The notes below the pieces were generated by a model. The model saw only the letters and a list, made by a program, of their open reading frames with translations, ran no database searches and was not told the DNA's origin. A stretch of 64,000 nt of DNA from assembly GCA_030323305.1 (NCBI GenBank), contig CP106741.1, positions 2,763,501-2,827,500 on the forward strand, in the 5' to 3' direction. The DNA is from Paenibacillus sp. CC-CFT747 (GTDB lineage Bacteria > Bacillota > Bacilli > Paenibacillales > NBRC-103111). Both the position numbers and the translations under genes were made by a program. Below, one piece after another: positions 15,718-26,153 of the stretch. Each line of letters opens with the position of its first letter. Position 1 is the stretch's first letter.

Positions 15718-16233
15718 TTGCTACTCCTGCAAGGATTGGAGATCGAGCATATTTTCGGAAACATTCATAACGATATCACAAGCAGAGCCCTTATTATTGG
15801 CTTTGCTCAAGTAGCAAGAGACGAAAAGGTTAGAAAATTTCTGGAGCGAGGAAAGGAAATTAATCAGAAGCACATCGAATTGTTATCGGAAAAGTTGTCT
15901 AACGAAGGGTTGCTCTCCCCGACACTAAATGATTATTTGGTGACTTCTTCCACAAGTTCTCCATTCTCCGATAAACTCATGATTTTTCTTAAGGTAGACA
16001 TGTTTAATGTGAAAATAAGGGAATATGCCTATGGCATATCGCTTAACGGTAGAAAAGATATCGGTGCCTTATTTCTGAAATGCCAAACGGATGTAATGTT
16101 ATATGTGGGAGATGGCGCTAACATCTTGATTGACTATGGATGGATGGAACAACCACCAGAAACCGTTGACCACAATAAATTGATGACAGCTCCTTTTTTG
16201 ATGACCATTGAAGTAACGAGCAATTATGCGTAA
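15718..16233 (+). pseudogene. DUF3231 protein, N-terminally truncated
   Basis: The 171-residue frame matches one repeat and the linker of the DUF3231 family: LIIGFAQVARDEKVRKFLERGKEI, QKHIELLSEKL, then FSDKLMIFLKVDMFN and IGALFLKCQTDVMLYVGDGANILI, ending WMEQPPETVDHNKL. Family proteins usually have two such repeats and about 330 residues. An in-frame stop at 15703 and the absence of a ribosome binding site show that the first half is missing. Only a TTG is available at the start. It is probably a remnant at the head of a decaying stretch. Confidence 0.6.
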
Positions 16234-16250
16234 ATTGGTAAATATACGAA

Positions 16251-16382
16251 ATGCTAAAAATTAAGGCTGCAACTCAGCTGGGATTAGAGCATCGTATCCA
16301 TGATAATCCATTGTCTAATGATTTACTGGGCCCGCAGGAACAAATCATGATTATGGCTCTCCGCGAGGCTAATCCCTTGTAG
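16251..16382 (+). CDS. 43-residue ORF related to the protein at 14815
   Basis: The ORF starts at an ATG at 16251 without a good SD and ends ALREANPL. Its segment GPQEQIMIMALREA parallels TPQEKLMIKALREA of the 74-residue protein at 14815. It looks like a truncated paralogue that stopped at the LPPL position. Confidence 0.35.
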   Translation: MLKIKAATQLGLEHRIHDNPLSNDLLGPQEQIMIMALREANPL

Positions 16383-16488
16383 GATTTATCGCCATACCTT
16401 ATTATGGATAACATTGGATGATGAAGAAACGTGAATGGTCGCCGGGGAGGGCATGGTGTGATACAGCGGATCAAATTTGTGTGAAGGC

Positions 16489-16738
16489 TATTTAGGAGCG
16501 AGCCTCTATGGTTTAAAATTCTCATTTCTGCAACGCTGCTTATTTCCATTCTTTTTAGCAGTTCCTTTTTTTCGGGTCAAGCTTATTACGAGGGCATTGC
16601 CAAAATGGCCGCAGCTATCTTTTTTGCGCATACGGGATTAAAATGCAGAGGAATCGGCAAGTTTCCGTCCTATTCTTTGCTATAACCATGGGATGTATCT
16701 ATCTGTCGTGGGACAGCTTCCAACTCGATTTGACATAG
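16489..16738 (+). pseudogene. Degenerate small membrane-protein gene
   Basis: Joining two frames at the A-run near 16642 gives about 80 residues with three hydrophobic segments (WFKILISATLLISIL, IAKMAAAIFFAHTGL, SVLFFAITMGCIYLSW) and a stop at 16736. No start codon or SD is convincing and a stop lies just upstream in frame. It resembles small YoaK/YwdK-like membrane proteins in character only; I cannot name a family. Confidence 0.35.
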
Positions 16739-16871
16739 TCATTGAAGATATTATAAACAACAAAAAACACAGGCTGGTCGACTAAGCCATCGGATACGAT
16801 GGTTTGATAAAGCGGCGGCAGTCCAGGACTTATTTCTCGTCCGGGGCTGTCGCTGTTTGTATTTTCGGCCC

Positions 16872-16977
16872 GCATGCAGCTTTACGGGAAGGAGACGGAT
16901 GCCTCCGGATAGACAAAGCGGGGTTCATCGTGATCTTGGGGCCGAGCGGCACCGGCAAAAGAGGGTCAGTATAAGCT
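16872..16977 (+). pseudogene. Remnant of an ABC-transporter ATPase (Walker A)
   Basis: One frame reads MQLYGKETDASG and the next reads DKAGFIVILGPSGTGK, the Walker A region of MacB/LolD-type ATPases (usual form YGKGET...GEFIVILGPSGSGKS). The frames are out of register and stop soon after. This is a short relic of a lost transporter gene. Confidence 0.55.
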
Positions 16978-17457
16978 GTCAATTTCGAAAACGCTTACTT
17001 TCCGGCGCAAAAATGACCAATTCGCGATATGTCATTCTTGATTTGCAGGACCCAACAACGGGGACATGAGGCGCTTGTTGATACGGTTCAATGCGCGGTA
17101 TTCCTAAAGAAACTGGTGATTTTCTCTATCCTCCAGCCAAAACGACATATAGCCGAGGCCCGCCTAACCCCGCTAGGATAGAAATATGAAAACGCTTCAT
17201 TCCGAAAATCCGGCAAGGAGGGGGAAGACCAAGGGACGATGATCCCGCCTGGTTATTCAGTCGACCGCGGCGGGTGTCAGGACACCAATCGTTCCAACTA
17301 AAACAAAAGAGAATTATCTAGTACCACGAAGTAACACCAAGCGTCATGGCAGAAAAAGGAAAGAGGGGAGGGAAGATGGATTTACCCTAAAAGTATATTC
17401 TGTACTATAGAGAGCCTTTGACCTAAGACGGCCTTCGGCTGGAAACCGGGAGAGCTT
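16978..17457. other. Non-coding stretch upstream of the first lipoprotein gene
   Basis: I find no credible gene here. Short frames are broken by frequent stops. A TGAAAACGCTTCA palindrome near 17187 resembles a CcpA site one base short. The region probably contains the promoter of the importer operon that starts at 17516, but no clear -35/-10 pair was identified. Confidence 0.35.
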
Positions 17458-17501
17458 CTTGTTACTATCCCTACAGAACTCTTGTTACCATCCATACAGA
17501 A
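17458..17501 (+). repeat. Two 21-base direct repeats before the lipoprotein gene
   Basis: Copies at 17458-17478 and 17481-17501 (CTTGTTAC-x-ATCC-x-TACAGAA) differ at two positions and are offset by 23 bases, close to two helical turns. They lie 15 bases before the lipoprotein start codon. Confidence 0.75.
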
Positions 17502-17515
17502 GGGGAATTCCACTC

Positions 17516-19126
17516 ATGCAGAAGCTTAAACTGATCACTCATACCCTCGCCCTGACAACGGCGTTCGTTCCGCTGGCCGCGTGTACGCCGGACAAGTCGG
17601 CGAAGCCGGAAGGCGCCAAAGCGTCCGATACGGCGGCATCGGTCCGTAAGGAAGGCTTTCCCATCGTCGACAAGCCGATTACGTTGTCGGTTCTCGGCCC
17701 CGATGTGGGCAGCGCCAAGTGGGATTCCATGAAAGTATTTCAGGAGATGGAGAAGCAGTCGAACGTCAAGCTGACGTTTCAGACGATTCCCGTGGACAGC
17801 TTCGAGACGAAGAAGAATTTGATTTTTGCGAGCGGGACGCTCCCCGATATTTTCTATGCCGCGGCCCTGACGCCGGCGGAGCAGGTAACCTACGGAAGCC
17901 AGGGAACACTGGTTCCGCTGGAGAAGCTGATTGACGGGTATGCGCCGAACCTGAAGAAGCTGTTGGACGAGCATCCTGAGATCCGCCAGTCCATCACGAC
18001 GCCGGACGGCCACATCTATGCCCTTCCCTATATCGACCTGGAGGCCGTCTGGTACAAGAGCCCGCTCTATTACAACGGCAGCTTCCTGAAGAAGCTTGGT
18101 GTCGACAAGCTGCCCGAAACACCGGATGAGCTGTACGACTACCTTAAGAAGGTCAAGACCAGCGACCCGAACGGCAACGGCAAGGCGGACGAAATTCCGC
18201 TCACCTCCACGAAGCTGAAGGACATCCGCATCCAGATGCTCGGCTATTGGGGCATCTACGACGAGGTGTATTATGCCGACAAGGACGGCAAGGTTCACTA
18301 TACTCCGCAGGAGGAGGGCTATAAGGGTTACCTGACCTTCCTGAACAAGCTGTGGAAGGACGACCTGCTCGACCACGAGACGTTCTCCCAGACCGACGAG
18401 CAGAAGAAAGCGAAGGGCAAGAACCACCAGGTGGCGCTCTTCAACGATTGGCTGCCGCACTTTATGCTGGGCGGGGAACCGAGCACGGACAACCCCGTCA
18501 TGGCTCCGCTCAAGACGGGCGTGCCGGGGGCTCCGGTAGCGGCGAAGTCCTCAGGCATTTCGAAGAACGGCACGTTTGCGATATCCAAAACGAATCCGGC
18601 CCCCGAAGCGACCATGCGCTGGATCGACTACCAGTACGGGTATGACGGAGCGGTGCTGTTTAACAAAGGACCCGAGAATGTGCTCTGGAAATACACCGAC
18701 AAAGAGAACAAGGTGAAGGAATGGCTGCCGGTACCGGACGGAGGCGACCGGGAGAATTACCGCGGCAAGCTGACACCGAACTACGGTATTACGGTGCCCG
18801 GCGTTTCCCTGCCTGATGTGAACAAAGGCCTTCGCAGCCCGATCGACGAGTGGGTGGACAAGGAGAACAAGGAGAAGATCCTGCCGTACGCCAAGGTGCC
18901 TTACCCGAACGTGTTCTTGACGTCGGCGGAACAGTCGGAGGTCAATTCGATCCTGTCCGACCTCAACACCTATGTCGAGCAGATGGAAGCGAAGTTCGTC
19001 ACGGGGCAGGAGCCGCTCACGGGCTGGGACAAATTTACCGCCCAGCTGAAGAAGATGGGCAGCGACAAAATCGTCAAGATTTACCAGGACGCGTATGACC
19101 GCTGGGCCCAATCCGGTAAAAAGTGA
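17516..19126 (+). CDS. ABC-transporter solute-binding lipoprotein, LipO-like (SBP-1)
   Basis: The protein has 536 residues. A signal peptide ends in the lipobox LAAC at about residue 22, so the protein is lipid-anchored outside the membrane. The body is a family 1 extracellular binding protein with the loop DPNGNGKADEIP, a calcium-binding-like motif found in LipO and oligosaccharide binders. The ATG at 17516 follows AAGGGG and gives the correct signal; the frame is open 19 codons further upstream. It heads an SBP-permease-permease-SBP cluster and shares long identical stretches with the second SBP at 21203, so the two are recent duplicates. The ligand is probably an oligosaccharide. Confidence 0.9.
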   Translation: MQKLKLITHTLALTTAFVPLAACTPDKSAKPEGAKASDTAASVRKEGFPIVDKPITLSVLGPDVGSAKWDSMKVFQEMEKQSNVKLTFQTIPVDSFETKKNLIFASGTLPDIFYAAALTPAEQVTYGSQGTLVPLEKLIDGYAPNLKKLLDEHPEIRQSITTPDGHIYALPYIDLEAVWYKSPLYYNGSFLKKLGVDKLPETPDELYDYLKKVKTSDPNGNGKADEIPLTSTKLKDIRIQMLGYWGIYDEVYYADKDGKVHYTPQEEGYKGYLTFLNKLWKDDLLDHETFSQTDEQKKAKGKNHQVALFNDWLPHFMLGGEPSTDNPVMAPLKTGVPGAPVAAKSSGISKNGTFAISKTNPAPEATMRWIDYQYGYDGAVLFNKGPENVLWKYTDKENKVKEWLPVPDGGDRENYRGKLTPNYGITVPGVSLPDVNKGLRSPIDEWVDKENKEKILPYAKVPYPNVFLTSAEQSEVNSILSDLNTYVEQMEAKFVTGQEPLTGWDKFTAQLKKMGSDKIVKIYQDAYDRWAQSGKK

Positions 19127-19160
19127 TCCACAACCAACATCTTGAGAGGAGGGGAACGGC

Positions 19161-20122
19161 ATGCAGAACACCAATCCATCCCTGGCCGCCGATAGTCCGG
19201 TGAAGACGAGAAGAGCCGGCAGCCGCAAGGCAATGGCCATCGTCCGCAATTGGGAGCTGTATCTGTTCATTGCTCCGGCTTTCCTGTATTTCCTGATCTT
19301 CTGTTATTTTCCTATGTACGGCATCCAGATCGCCTTCAAAAATTTCAACCCCAGCGAGGGCTTCGCGGGAAGTCCTTGGGTCGGGTTCGACCATTTTACC
19401 CGGTTCTTTCATTCTTATTACTTCTGGGATCTAATCTGGAATACGCTCAGCATCTCCCTGTATGAGCTGGCGGTCGGTTTTCCGGTCCCCATCATTCTGG
19501 CTCTGGCCTTCAACGAAGTGAGAACGGGCTTCTTCAAAAAAATGGTGCAAACCGTCACCTACGCCCCGCATTTCATCTCGGTGGTCGTTATGGCGGGCAT
19601 GATTATCACGTTCCTGTCGCCGACGACGGGGATTATCACGCACATGCTGGAGTGGATCGGCTTGAATCCCCGGATTTCCTGACTGACCCGCGCTGGTTCA
19701 AGACGATGTATGTGCTCTCCGGCGTTTGGCAGGGAGCGGGATGGGGGACGATCATCTACCTGGCGGCTCTGTCCGGCGTGGATCCCGGCCTGCATGAGGC
19801 GGCGATCATCGATGGAGCCTCCCGTTTTCAGCGGATGCGCCACATCAACATCCCGGCGATCGTGCCGACGATGACGATTCTGCTCATCCTAAACATGGGC
19901 AGCCTGCTGGGAGTCGGCTTTGAGAAAATTCTTCTGCTGCAGAATCCGCTCAACATGGAAGCGTCCAACGTCATCTCCACCTTCGTCTACCAGTCCGGTC
20001 TCGTCGATGCCCAGTACAGCTTCTCCACGGCTGTCGGCTTATTCAACTCGGTGATCAACGCGACGCTGCTCGTCGTGGTGAACCAGATCGTGCGCCGGAC
20101 GAGCGAGAACAGCCTATGGTGA
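19161..20122 (+). CDS. ABC permease, LplB-type (frame break near 19670)
   Basis: About 320 residues with six predicted membrane helices. It starts with WELYLFIAPAFLYFLIFCYFP and contains FAFKNFNP-like and FNEVRTGFFKKMVQTVTYAPHF segments. The EAA loop HEAAIIDGASRFQRMRHINIP couples to the ATPase. The frame breaks at the C-run AATCCCC before GGATTTCC; one restored C joins the halves. AGAGGAGG precedes the ATG. With the gene at 20154 it forms the membrane channel for SBP-1 and SBP-2. Confidence 0.88.
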
Positions 20123-20153
20123 GGAAGAACACCCCAGAAAGGAGGAGGCTGCC

Positions 20154-21060
20154 ATGACTTCACGCATCCAAGAGACAAGGGGAGACCGGATTTTTCTCTT
20201 CGCGAATTACCTGTACCTGACGCTTGCATTTCTCATTGTGGCCTATCCGGTCATCTACATGCTAAGCGCTTCGATCAGCAATCCCCATTACGTCGGCTCG
20301 GGGAGATGTGGCTGTGGCCGAAGGGCATCACCTTCGAGGGCTACCAGCGGGTGTTCGAGAACTCCAAAATCTGGAGCGGCTACGCCAACACGATCCTCTA
20401 CACGCTGGTCGGAACGGCGATCAGCTTAGCCGTCACGCTTCCGGCGGCGTATGCGCTGAGCCGGAGGGATTTGGTAGGCCGGAACCTGTTTATGGGCATG
20501 TTTATGGTTACGATGTTCTTCGGGGGCGGCCTGGTGCCGACTTACCTGCTGGTTAAGGATCTCGGCATGATTAACACCATCTGGGCGCTCGTACTGCCCG
20601 GCGCGGCCTCGATCTACAACATCATCGTCACCCGCACGTTCTTCATGTCCGCCATTCCGAGAGAGCTGGAGGAGGCGGCCCAGATGGACGGAGCTTCGAC
20701 GACCCGGCTGTTCCTCACCATCATCCTGCCGCTCTCCCTGCCGATCATTGCCGTTATGGCACTCTTCTACGGGGTGGGGCAGTGGAACAGCTACTTCTCG
20801 GCTCTTATATATTTGAACGACGAGGCCAAATACCCGCTTCAGATCATCCTGCGGCAGATTCTCGTGCTTCAGGAAATGTCCGCCCAGACGGGAGGAACGG
20901 TCGATGCGTCAACGGCCTCCGCGCTCAACAACAAAGCCGAGGTGGCGGCCCTCGTGAAGTATTCGGTCATTATCGTGTCCACGCTGCCGGTTATTGTGGT
21001 GTATCCGTTCCTGCAGCGGTATTTCGTCCAGGGGTTCTGATCGGCTCGGTGAAGGGCTAG
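20154..21060 (+). CDS. ABC permease, YtcP-type (two frame breaks)
   Basis: The gene encodes about 302 residues with six membrane helices and the EAA loop LEEAAQMDGASTTRLFLTIILP. The open frame 20306-21040 misses both ends. The N-terminus (DRIFLFANYLYLTLAFLIVAYP) lies in another frame and joins at the GGGG run near 20299. The C-terminus must read GVLIGSVKG, the family ending, which appears if one G is added at the CAGGGG run near 21033, moving the stop to 21060. AAGGAGG precedes the ATG at 20154. Confidence 0.85.
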
Positions 21061-21202
21061 AATAGAGCCTCCCGGTAAGGGAATCAATAGAGAGAACAGG
21101 CGAACGGCGGAGGAGGGCGATGGCCAGCCGCTGATGAGCCGCAACATGGACGGGAAAGGAAAGACCATAGCTGCCAATTGAAATCCCAGGAGGAATGTTC
21201 AC

Positions 21203-22824
21203 ATGTTGAATCCACCCCGAAAACCTGTCCGTCTGCTGCTGTCCACTCTAGGACTGGCTTTGGCTGTCACTCCGCTTGCCGCTTGCGGCAAGACGGAACC
21301 GAAGAAGGAATCCACGGAGGAGACGTCCAAGACGGCCGACAAGGTGAGCAAGGACGGCATGCCGATTGTGAAGGAACCGATCACGCTCAGCATGATGTCG
21401 CCGGACGCCGGTCAGGCCAAGTGGGAGACGATGCCGGTCATCCAGGAGATGGAGAAGCGCTCCAACATCAAGCTCACCTTCCAGAATGCGCCGCTCGACA
21501 GCTTCGAAACGAAGAAGAATCTGGTGTTCGCGAGCGGCAATCTGCCGGACATCTTCTATGCCGCGGATCTTAAGCCGGCGGAGCAGGTGACCTACGGCAG
21601 CCAGGGGTCCTCCTTCCCCTTGAGAAATACATCGACGGCGGGTATGCACCCAACCTGAAGAAGATACTCGACGCCAACCCGCAAATCCGCAAAAACATCA
21701 CGACCCCGGACGGGCACATCTACGCCCTGCCGTATATCGACCTGACAGCCGTCTGGTACATGAGCCCGCTATGGTACAACGGGAAATTCCTGAAGGCGTT
21801 GAACGTGAAGGAGATTCCCAAGACGACAGATGAATTGTACGACTACCTGAAGAAGGTCAAAACGAGTGACCCGAACGGCAACGGCAAGGCCGACGAAATC
21901 CCGTTCACCTCGACCAAGCTGGACGATGTCCGCATGTTCCTGTTCGGCTTCTGGGGCATGTATGACGAGAAGATCTATGCCGACAAGGACGGCAAGGTCC
22001 ATTATTCTCCGCAGGAGGAGGGTTATAAGGGCTACCTCACCTTCCTGAACAAGCTGTGGAAAGAGGACCTGCTCGATCACGAGACGTTCTCCCAGACGCC
22101 GGATCAGAAGAAGGCGAAGGGCAAGAACAACCAGATCGCCTTGTTCAATGATTATTTCCCCTATTTCACAATGGGCGGCGATCCGAGCTCGGAGCACCCG
22201 ATGATGCAGCCGCTGAAGAGCGAGGTCGCGGGCACGCCGGTGTACGGCAAGCACCCGGGCCAGTCGGCGAACGGAACCTTTGCCCTGTCCAAAACGAACC
22301 CGGCTCCCGAAGCCTCCATGCGCTGGGTCGATTACCTGTACGGCTATGAGGGCAGCACGCTGTTCAACCAGGGACCGGAAAATACCCTCTGGAAGTATAA
22401 GGACCAAGCGACTCACACGAAGGAATGGCTGCCGGTGCAGGGCGGCAAGAACCGGGAGGAAATCCGCGGCACGCTGACGCCGAACTACGGTATCCTTACC
22501 CCCGGCGTGAACGACCCCGAGGTCAACAAGGGGCTGAAGGACAATTTCGACCAGTTCGTGGACAAGGAAACGAAGGAGAAGCTCGTTCCTTTTGCCAAGG
22601 TGCCGTTCCCGAACGTCTTCCTCAAGCCGGAGGAGCAGTCGCAGGTGACGGCCATGCTGTCGGACCTGAATACGTATGTGAAGCAGATGGAAGCGAAGTT
22701 CGTCACCGGCCAGGAGCCGCTCTCGAACTGGGACAAGTATGTAGCTCAAGTTCAGAAGATGGGAAGCGACAAGCTGGTCAAGATCTACCAGGACGCCTTC
22801 GAGCGCTGGAACCAGTCCAAGTAG
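21203..22824 (+). CDS. ABC-transporter solute-binding lipoprotein, LipO-like (SBP-2; frame break near 21610)
   Basis: A paralogue of SBP-1, about 540 residues, with a lipobox LAAC near residue 28. Shared blocks include SFETKKNL, ADLKPAEQVTYGSQG, DPNGNGKADEIP, KVHYSPQEEGYKGYLTFL and VTGQEPLSNWDK. The frame shifts in the pyrimidine/G runs near 21604-21620 and resumes as KYIDGGYAPNLKK in the second frame. AGGAGG lies before the ATG. The positions at which it differs from SBP-1 are scattered, so the pair may bind related ligands with different affinity. It is the last gene before a strong terminator. Confidence 0.88.
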
Positions 22825-22850
22825 TCGGTTGAGTCCATCAGCATCCAGAG

Positions 22851-22898
22851 AAAAGGCCGGTCCCGGTCAGCACTACGTGCTGCCGGGGCCGGCCTTTT
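22851..22898. terminator. Large hairpin terminator between convergent operons
   Basis: AAAAGGCCGG...CCCGG pairs with CCGGGGCCGGCCTTTT across 22851-22898, with a smaller AGCAC/GTGCT stem at the tip. A-run and T-run make it bidirectional. Confidence 0.9.
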
Positions 22899-23007
22899 CG
22901 GTTTGTAATGGGTAAGGCTGCTCCCGAAACGGTTCCTTATTTGCGAGGAGCATCCGTCCGGGAGGAGGGGCATCCGGGGCTGCCGCCAATCCCCGTTCCT
23001 TCCCCGC

Positions 23008-25287
23008 TCATTCCGCGTCCTCCTCGTCGAAGGAGGCGCCGGCCGGTTCCGGGGCGTACTGTTTGCGGTACTGACCCGGGGTCAGGCCGGTTTCTTTTTG
23101 AACTTGCGGATGAAGTTCGGGGCGTCCCAATAACCGACCTGCACGATGATGTCCTTCAGCGGATCGCTTGTGGCGGCGAGCTGGCGCTTCACTTCTTCCA
23201 CCCGCTTCTGCCAGACGTACTGGGTGAAGTTCAGCCCGACCTTCTCCTTGAAGGAACGGGAGAAATGAGAGGGCGAGATGGAATATTCGTGCGAGATCGA
23301 CTCCAGGCTGAGGGCATGATCGCCGTAATGCTGGTCGATGTAAGCCACGATGCGGTCCATGAGCGTCCGTTCCTCGGTCTTCGCGTTCAGCTCCGCCTGC
23401 GAGCAGATGCGGGAGGCCAGCTGCCGAAAGCTCTCCTCGAGCTCCTCCAGGGAGCTGAAGGCCGTGACGGAAGGGATGTCCCGGGCCGAATGCGGAAGCC
23501 CGAGCTCGGAGGCGGTCTTCAGCATGGCGTTCAGGAGATCGTAGCTCATGCAGCGCATAAGCGGCACCGCCGCCCCCGACGTCTGGAGGAAGCCGAGCGC
23601 TTCCCGGATCACCGGCACGGCGACATCGTAGCTGCCCTGCTTGAGGCTCTGCGTCAGCTTGAGCAGCAGGCTCGGGGAAGCCAGTCCGCCGGACCTGGCG
23701 CGTCGGAGAGCTCCGCGAAGAAGCTCGTCCCACCCGGGCCGGTGGAGAGGCGGAATTCGAAGGCCGAGCAGGCCTCGATGTACGACTCGTTCAGCTGCCC
23801 GGGACCCGGGTAGACCGTGCCGGCGCCGATGCTCGCGCCGGCCGCGAGCTGCCCCTCCGCGTGCTCCCGCGCCGCTTCCACGACCCGCCGGAGCTGCCCC
23901 GCCTCCGCTTCGCCCTCCGCGGGATCAAAGCCCGCTATAAAGGCGAAGCGGTTCGGCTCGGGCAGCTCGACGGCATAGAGGGAGGCGGCGAGGGCAGGCA
24001 GCTCGAGGTCGGCGAGGCCGCCCGGCAGGGAGGAGGCGCTTCCGCACGGTCGTGCGGGCCCTCCCACTCCAGGACGAGCACGGCGTACCGCTGCCGGTCG
24101 AAGCGCAGCTGGAACGCCTCAAGCAGATCCGGCGTCAAGCTCTCCGAGCCGCCGTATTTGAGCAGCATGAGCAGGTAGTGGTTCCGCGCATACGGCTCCT
24201 GCAGGCCGGCCCGCTGGCTGGACTCCCGCAGCACGCGGCGGATGTGCTCGAGCTCGTCGCTTGCCCGGCTGCCCCGCCCGGCCGGGGCCTTGAAGGCGGA
24301 GCTGGCGAATTCGGCCAGCTGCGAGATCGGGCTGTACTGCCGCCTGGCGAGCAGCAGCGAAGCGAACACGCCAATGAGGCCGACAAGCGTGAAGAGCAGG
24401 AGCATCATGCTCCGCACATGGGCGACCCGGCTGAAGAACTGGCTGCTCGGCATGACGGTGGTATACGTCCAGCCGTTCAGGTCGGACTTGACGGAGACGA
24501 CCGAGTGCCGGCTTCCGCCGAGAACGAGGCTGTGGATGCCGCCGGGCTGCTCGAACAGCTGCCGGGTCTCTTCGGCGCTTAACGTTTCGCCCTGCCGGTT
24601 TGCGGTCAGCACCTGCCCCTTGTTGTCGAACACGTAGGTCAGCCCCTGGTAGCTCCCGAGGATGGACCGGATCAGGCCGTTGAATTCCCCTTCCTCGATG
24701 AGATACAGAAGCGTTCCGTGCGGATTCGGGTTGTTGGGCGTAACCGGAACGACATAGGCGAGCATCGACTGCTCGATGTGCCCGTTGCGCATAACCCGGT
24801 CGGCCGGGCGCATGAAAGGAAAGGCCGCCGTGTTAAGGTCCTGGCGCACCTGCTCCTTGTCCCAGCCGGCGAAGCTGTATTTGGATTGAAACACATCCAG
24901 GGAGGAGAGACCGGTGGAGGAGTAGATCCGTTCGTCTCCATGGAAGTACAGAAAAAGCTCCCCGATAATGGAGCTGGTCGCCTTGTACTGGTCGAGAGCG
25001 GCAATCGCCTCCGAGCTGAAGTAAGGATCATGCACCCGGTACCGGGTCAGGCGGTTGTCGTACGCAATCCGCGAAGCGATGTCGCTGAGCTCCCGGATCC
25101 GGGCGTCAACTGTTACGCGGGCCTGGGTCAACTGGTTAAGGTGGGAGCGCTCTATTTCCGTTCTCAGGTTGCGGACCGCGCTCTGGTAGATGAGGACGGT
25201 CAGCAGGATGAGGGGAAGGAGCAGAATCGTCAGATACGAAAGCATATATCGTAGAAAGAGCCGGGATTGGAAGAGGCGGCGGATCAT
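23008..25287 (-). CDS. Membrane-anchored AraC-family regulator, YtdP-like (three frame breaks)
   Basis: The product would have about 760 residues. It has an N-terminal membrane helix (LRYMLSYLTILLLPLILLTVLIY), a large extracytoplasmic sensing region, a second membrane helix (MLLLFTLVGLIGVFASLLLA) and a cytoplasmic part ending in an AraC helix-turn-helix pair (MDRIVAYIDQHYGDHALSLESIS and HFSRSFKEKVGLNFTQYV). Breaks near 24040, 23690 and 23100 each lie in C or G runs; the last one restores ETGLTPGQYRKQYAP. The ATG at 25287 follows GGGGA. Such regulators sit beside LipO-type importers and probably sense the transported sugar. Its orientation suggests control of the converging SBP-1/SBP-2 operon. 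Confidence 0.85.
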
Positions 25288-25435
25288 AGGCAGGTCCCCT
25301 TTTTTCTTTGTTGTCTCGTGTCTTATCCGGGTGAACACTTCTATGATAACAGACTTTGGCCAGCAAGGGATGAGACCGCTTTCCTTATAAAAATTCCCAG
25401 GCATCCTTCGAGGAGTGCCTGGGAATTTTTTAATT

Positions 25436-25818
25436 CTATTTCTCTATCATCTGAATGAGATTGCCGCACGTATCGTCGAAGACCGCAATGGTGACTTCGC
25501 CCATTTGGGTCGGCTCCATGGTAAACTTCACTCCGTTATCCAATAAACGCTTGTGCTCTTTACGAATATCCTCCACTCCAAACATGGTGGCAGGAATGCC
25601 GTCAGCCGCTATCTTGGCTTGGTAATCCTTGGCGGCGGGATGGTTATTCGGTTCGAGCAAAAGCTCGGTACCGTCCTGGTCATGGGGGAAACCAGCGCGA
25701 TCCACCTGAATTCTCCGACGGGAACGTCATGTTTTAGGACAAAGCCCAGCTTCTCGGTATAAAACTTCAACGCCTTGTCCTGATCTTGAACGAATAGACT
25801 GGTGACAATGATTTTCAT
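25436..25818 (-). CDS. VOC-family (glyoxalase/bleomycin-resistance fold) protein (frame break near 25693)
   Basis: About 128 residues. MKIIVTSLFVQDQDKALKFYTEKLGF is the first beta-alpha module. ELLLEPN carries the metal-ligand Glu region, and the second module VEDIRKEHKRLLDNGVKF ends FDDTCGNLIQMIEK. The frame changes at the CCCCC run near 25689-25693, where one C restores HDQDGTE. Stop at 25436. It follows the ArsR gene by 41 bases and is probably cotranscribed. Proteins of this kind detoxify or bind small electrophiles. Confidence 0.8.
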
Positions 25819-25859
25819 AAGGGGTTGGCCTCCCTGGATAATGGTTGCGACAGAGGGTT

Positions 25860-26147
25860 TTATTGCCCTTCCTCTATCCATCGCTTCAACAAATGCTTAA
25901 GAGGTTCGTTGTGGAAGACAAGCACCCGGTACTTGCCCTTCTTCTCCGATTGGACGAGTCCGGCCTCTTCCAGTACCGATAGATGCTTGGCTATGGCCTG
26001 CCGTGAAATGGAAAGGTGGTGCTTCATAATCAGACGTGCCGAAAGCTCATACAAAGTCATCTCCTTGCGTTCGGATAGTTCGTCTAGCATAAGCCGCCGG
26101 GTCGAGTCAGCAAGAGCATGGAAAATAGCGTTGTTGTCCTCATTCAT
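25860..26147 (-). CDS. ArsR-family winged-helix regulator
   Basis: The protein has 95 residues with the ArsR fold: FHALADSTRRLMLDELSE, LSISRQAIAKHLSVLEEAGLV (recognition helix) and a wing KGKYRVLVFH. There is no CxC metal site, so it belongs to the metal-free SdpR-like branch. The start at 26147 is preceded within a few bases by the -10 box, implying a leaderless or near-leaderless message. Its promoter spacer holds a perfect 16-base palindrome, the likely autoregulatory operator. It governs the VOC gene behind it. Confidence 0.88.
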   Translation of the reverse strand: MNEDNNAIFHALADSTRRLMLDELSERKEMTLYELSARLIMKHHLSISRQAIAKHLSVLEEAGLVQSEKKGKYRVLVFHNEPLKHLLKRWIEEGQ

Positions 26148-26153
26148 ACCTCG

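Noticed and set aside
17180..17200. A CcpA-like site TGAAAACGCTTCA
   Set aside because: One base short of the consensus and with wrong bases in the second half; only weak support compared with the site at 35978.
19161..21060. Programmed frameshifting in permease genes
   Set aside because: The breaks fall at different places in different permeases and each is explained by one lost homopolymer base; no shared slippery site and stimulator is seen.
22908..23813. A 301-codon plus-strand frame opposite the AraC regulator
   Set aside because: The minus strand carries the AraC helix-turn-helix; the plus frame is compositionally skewed and lacks an SD.
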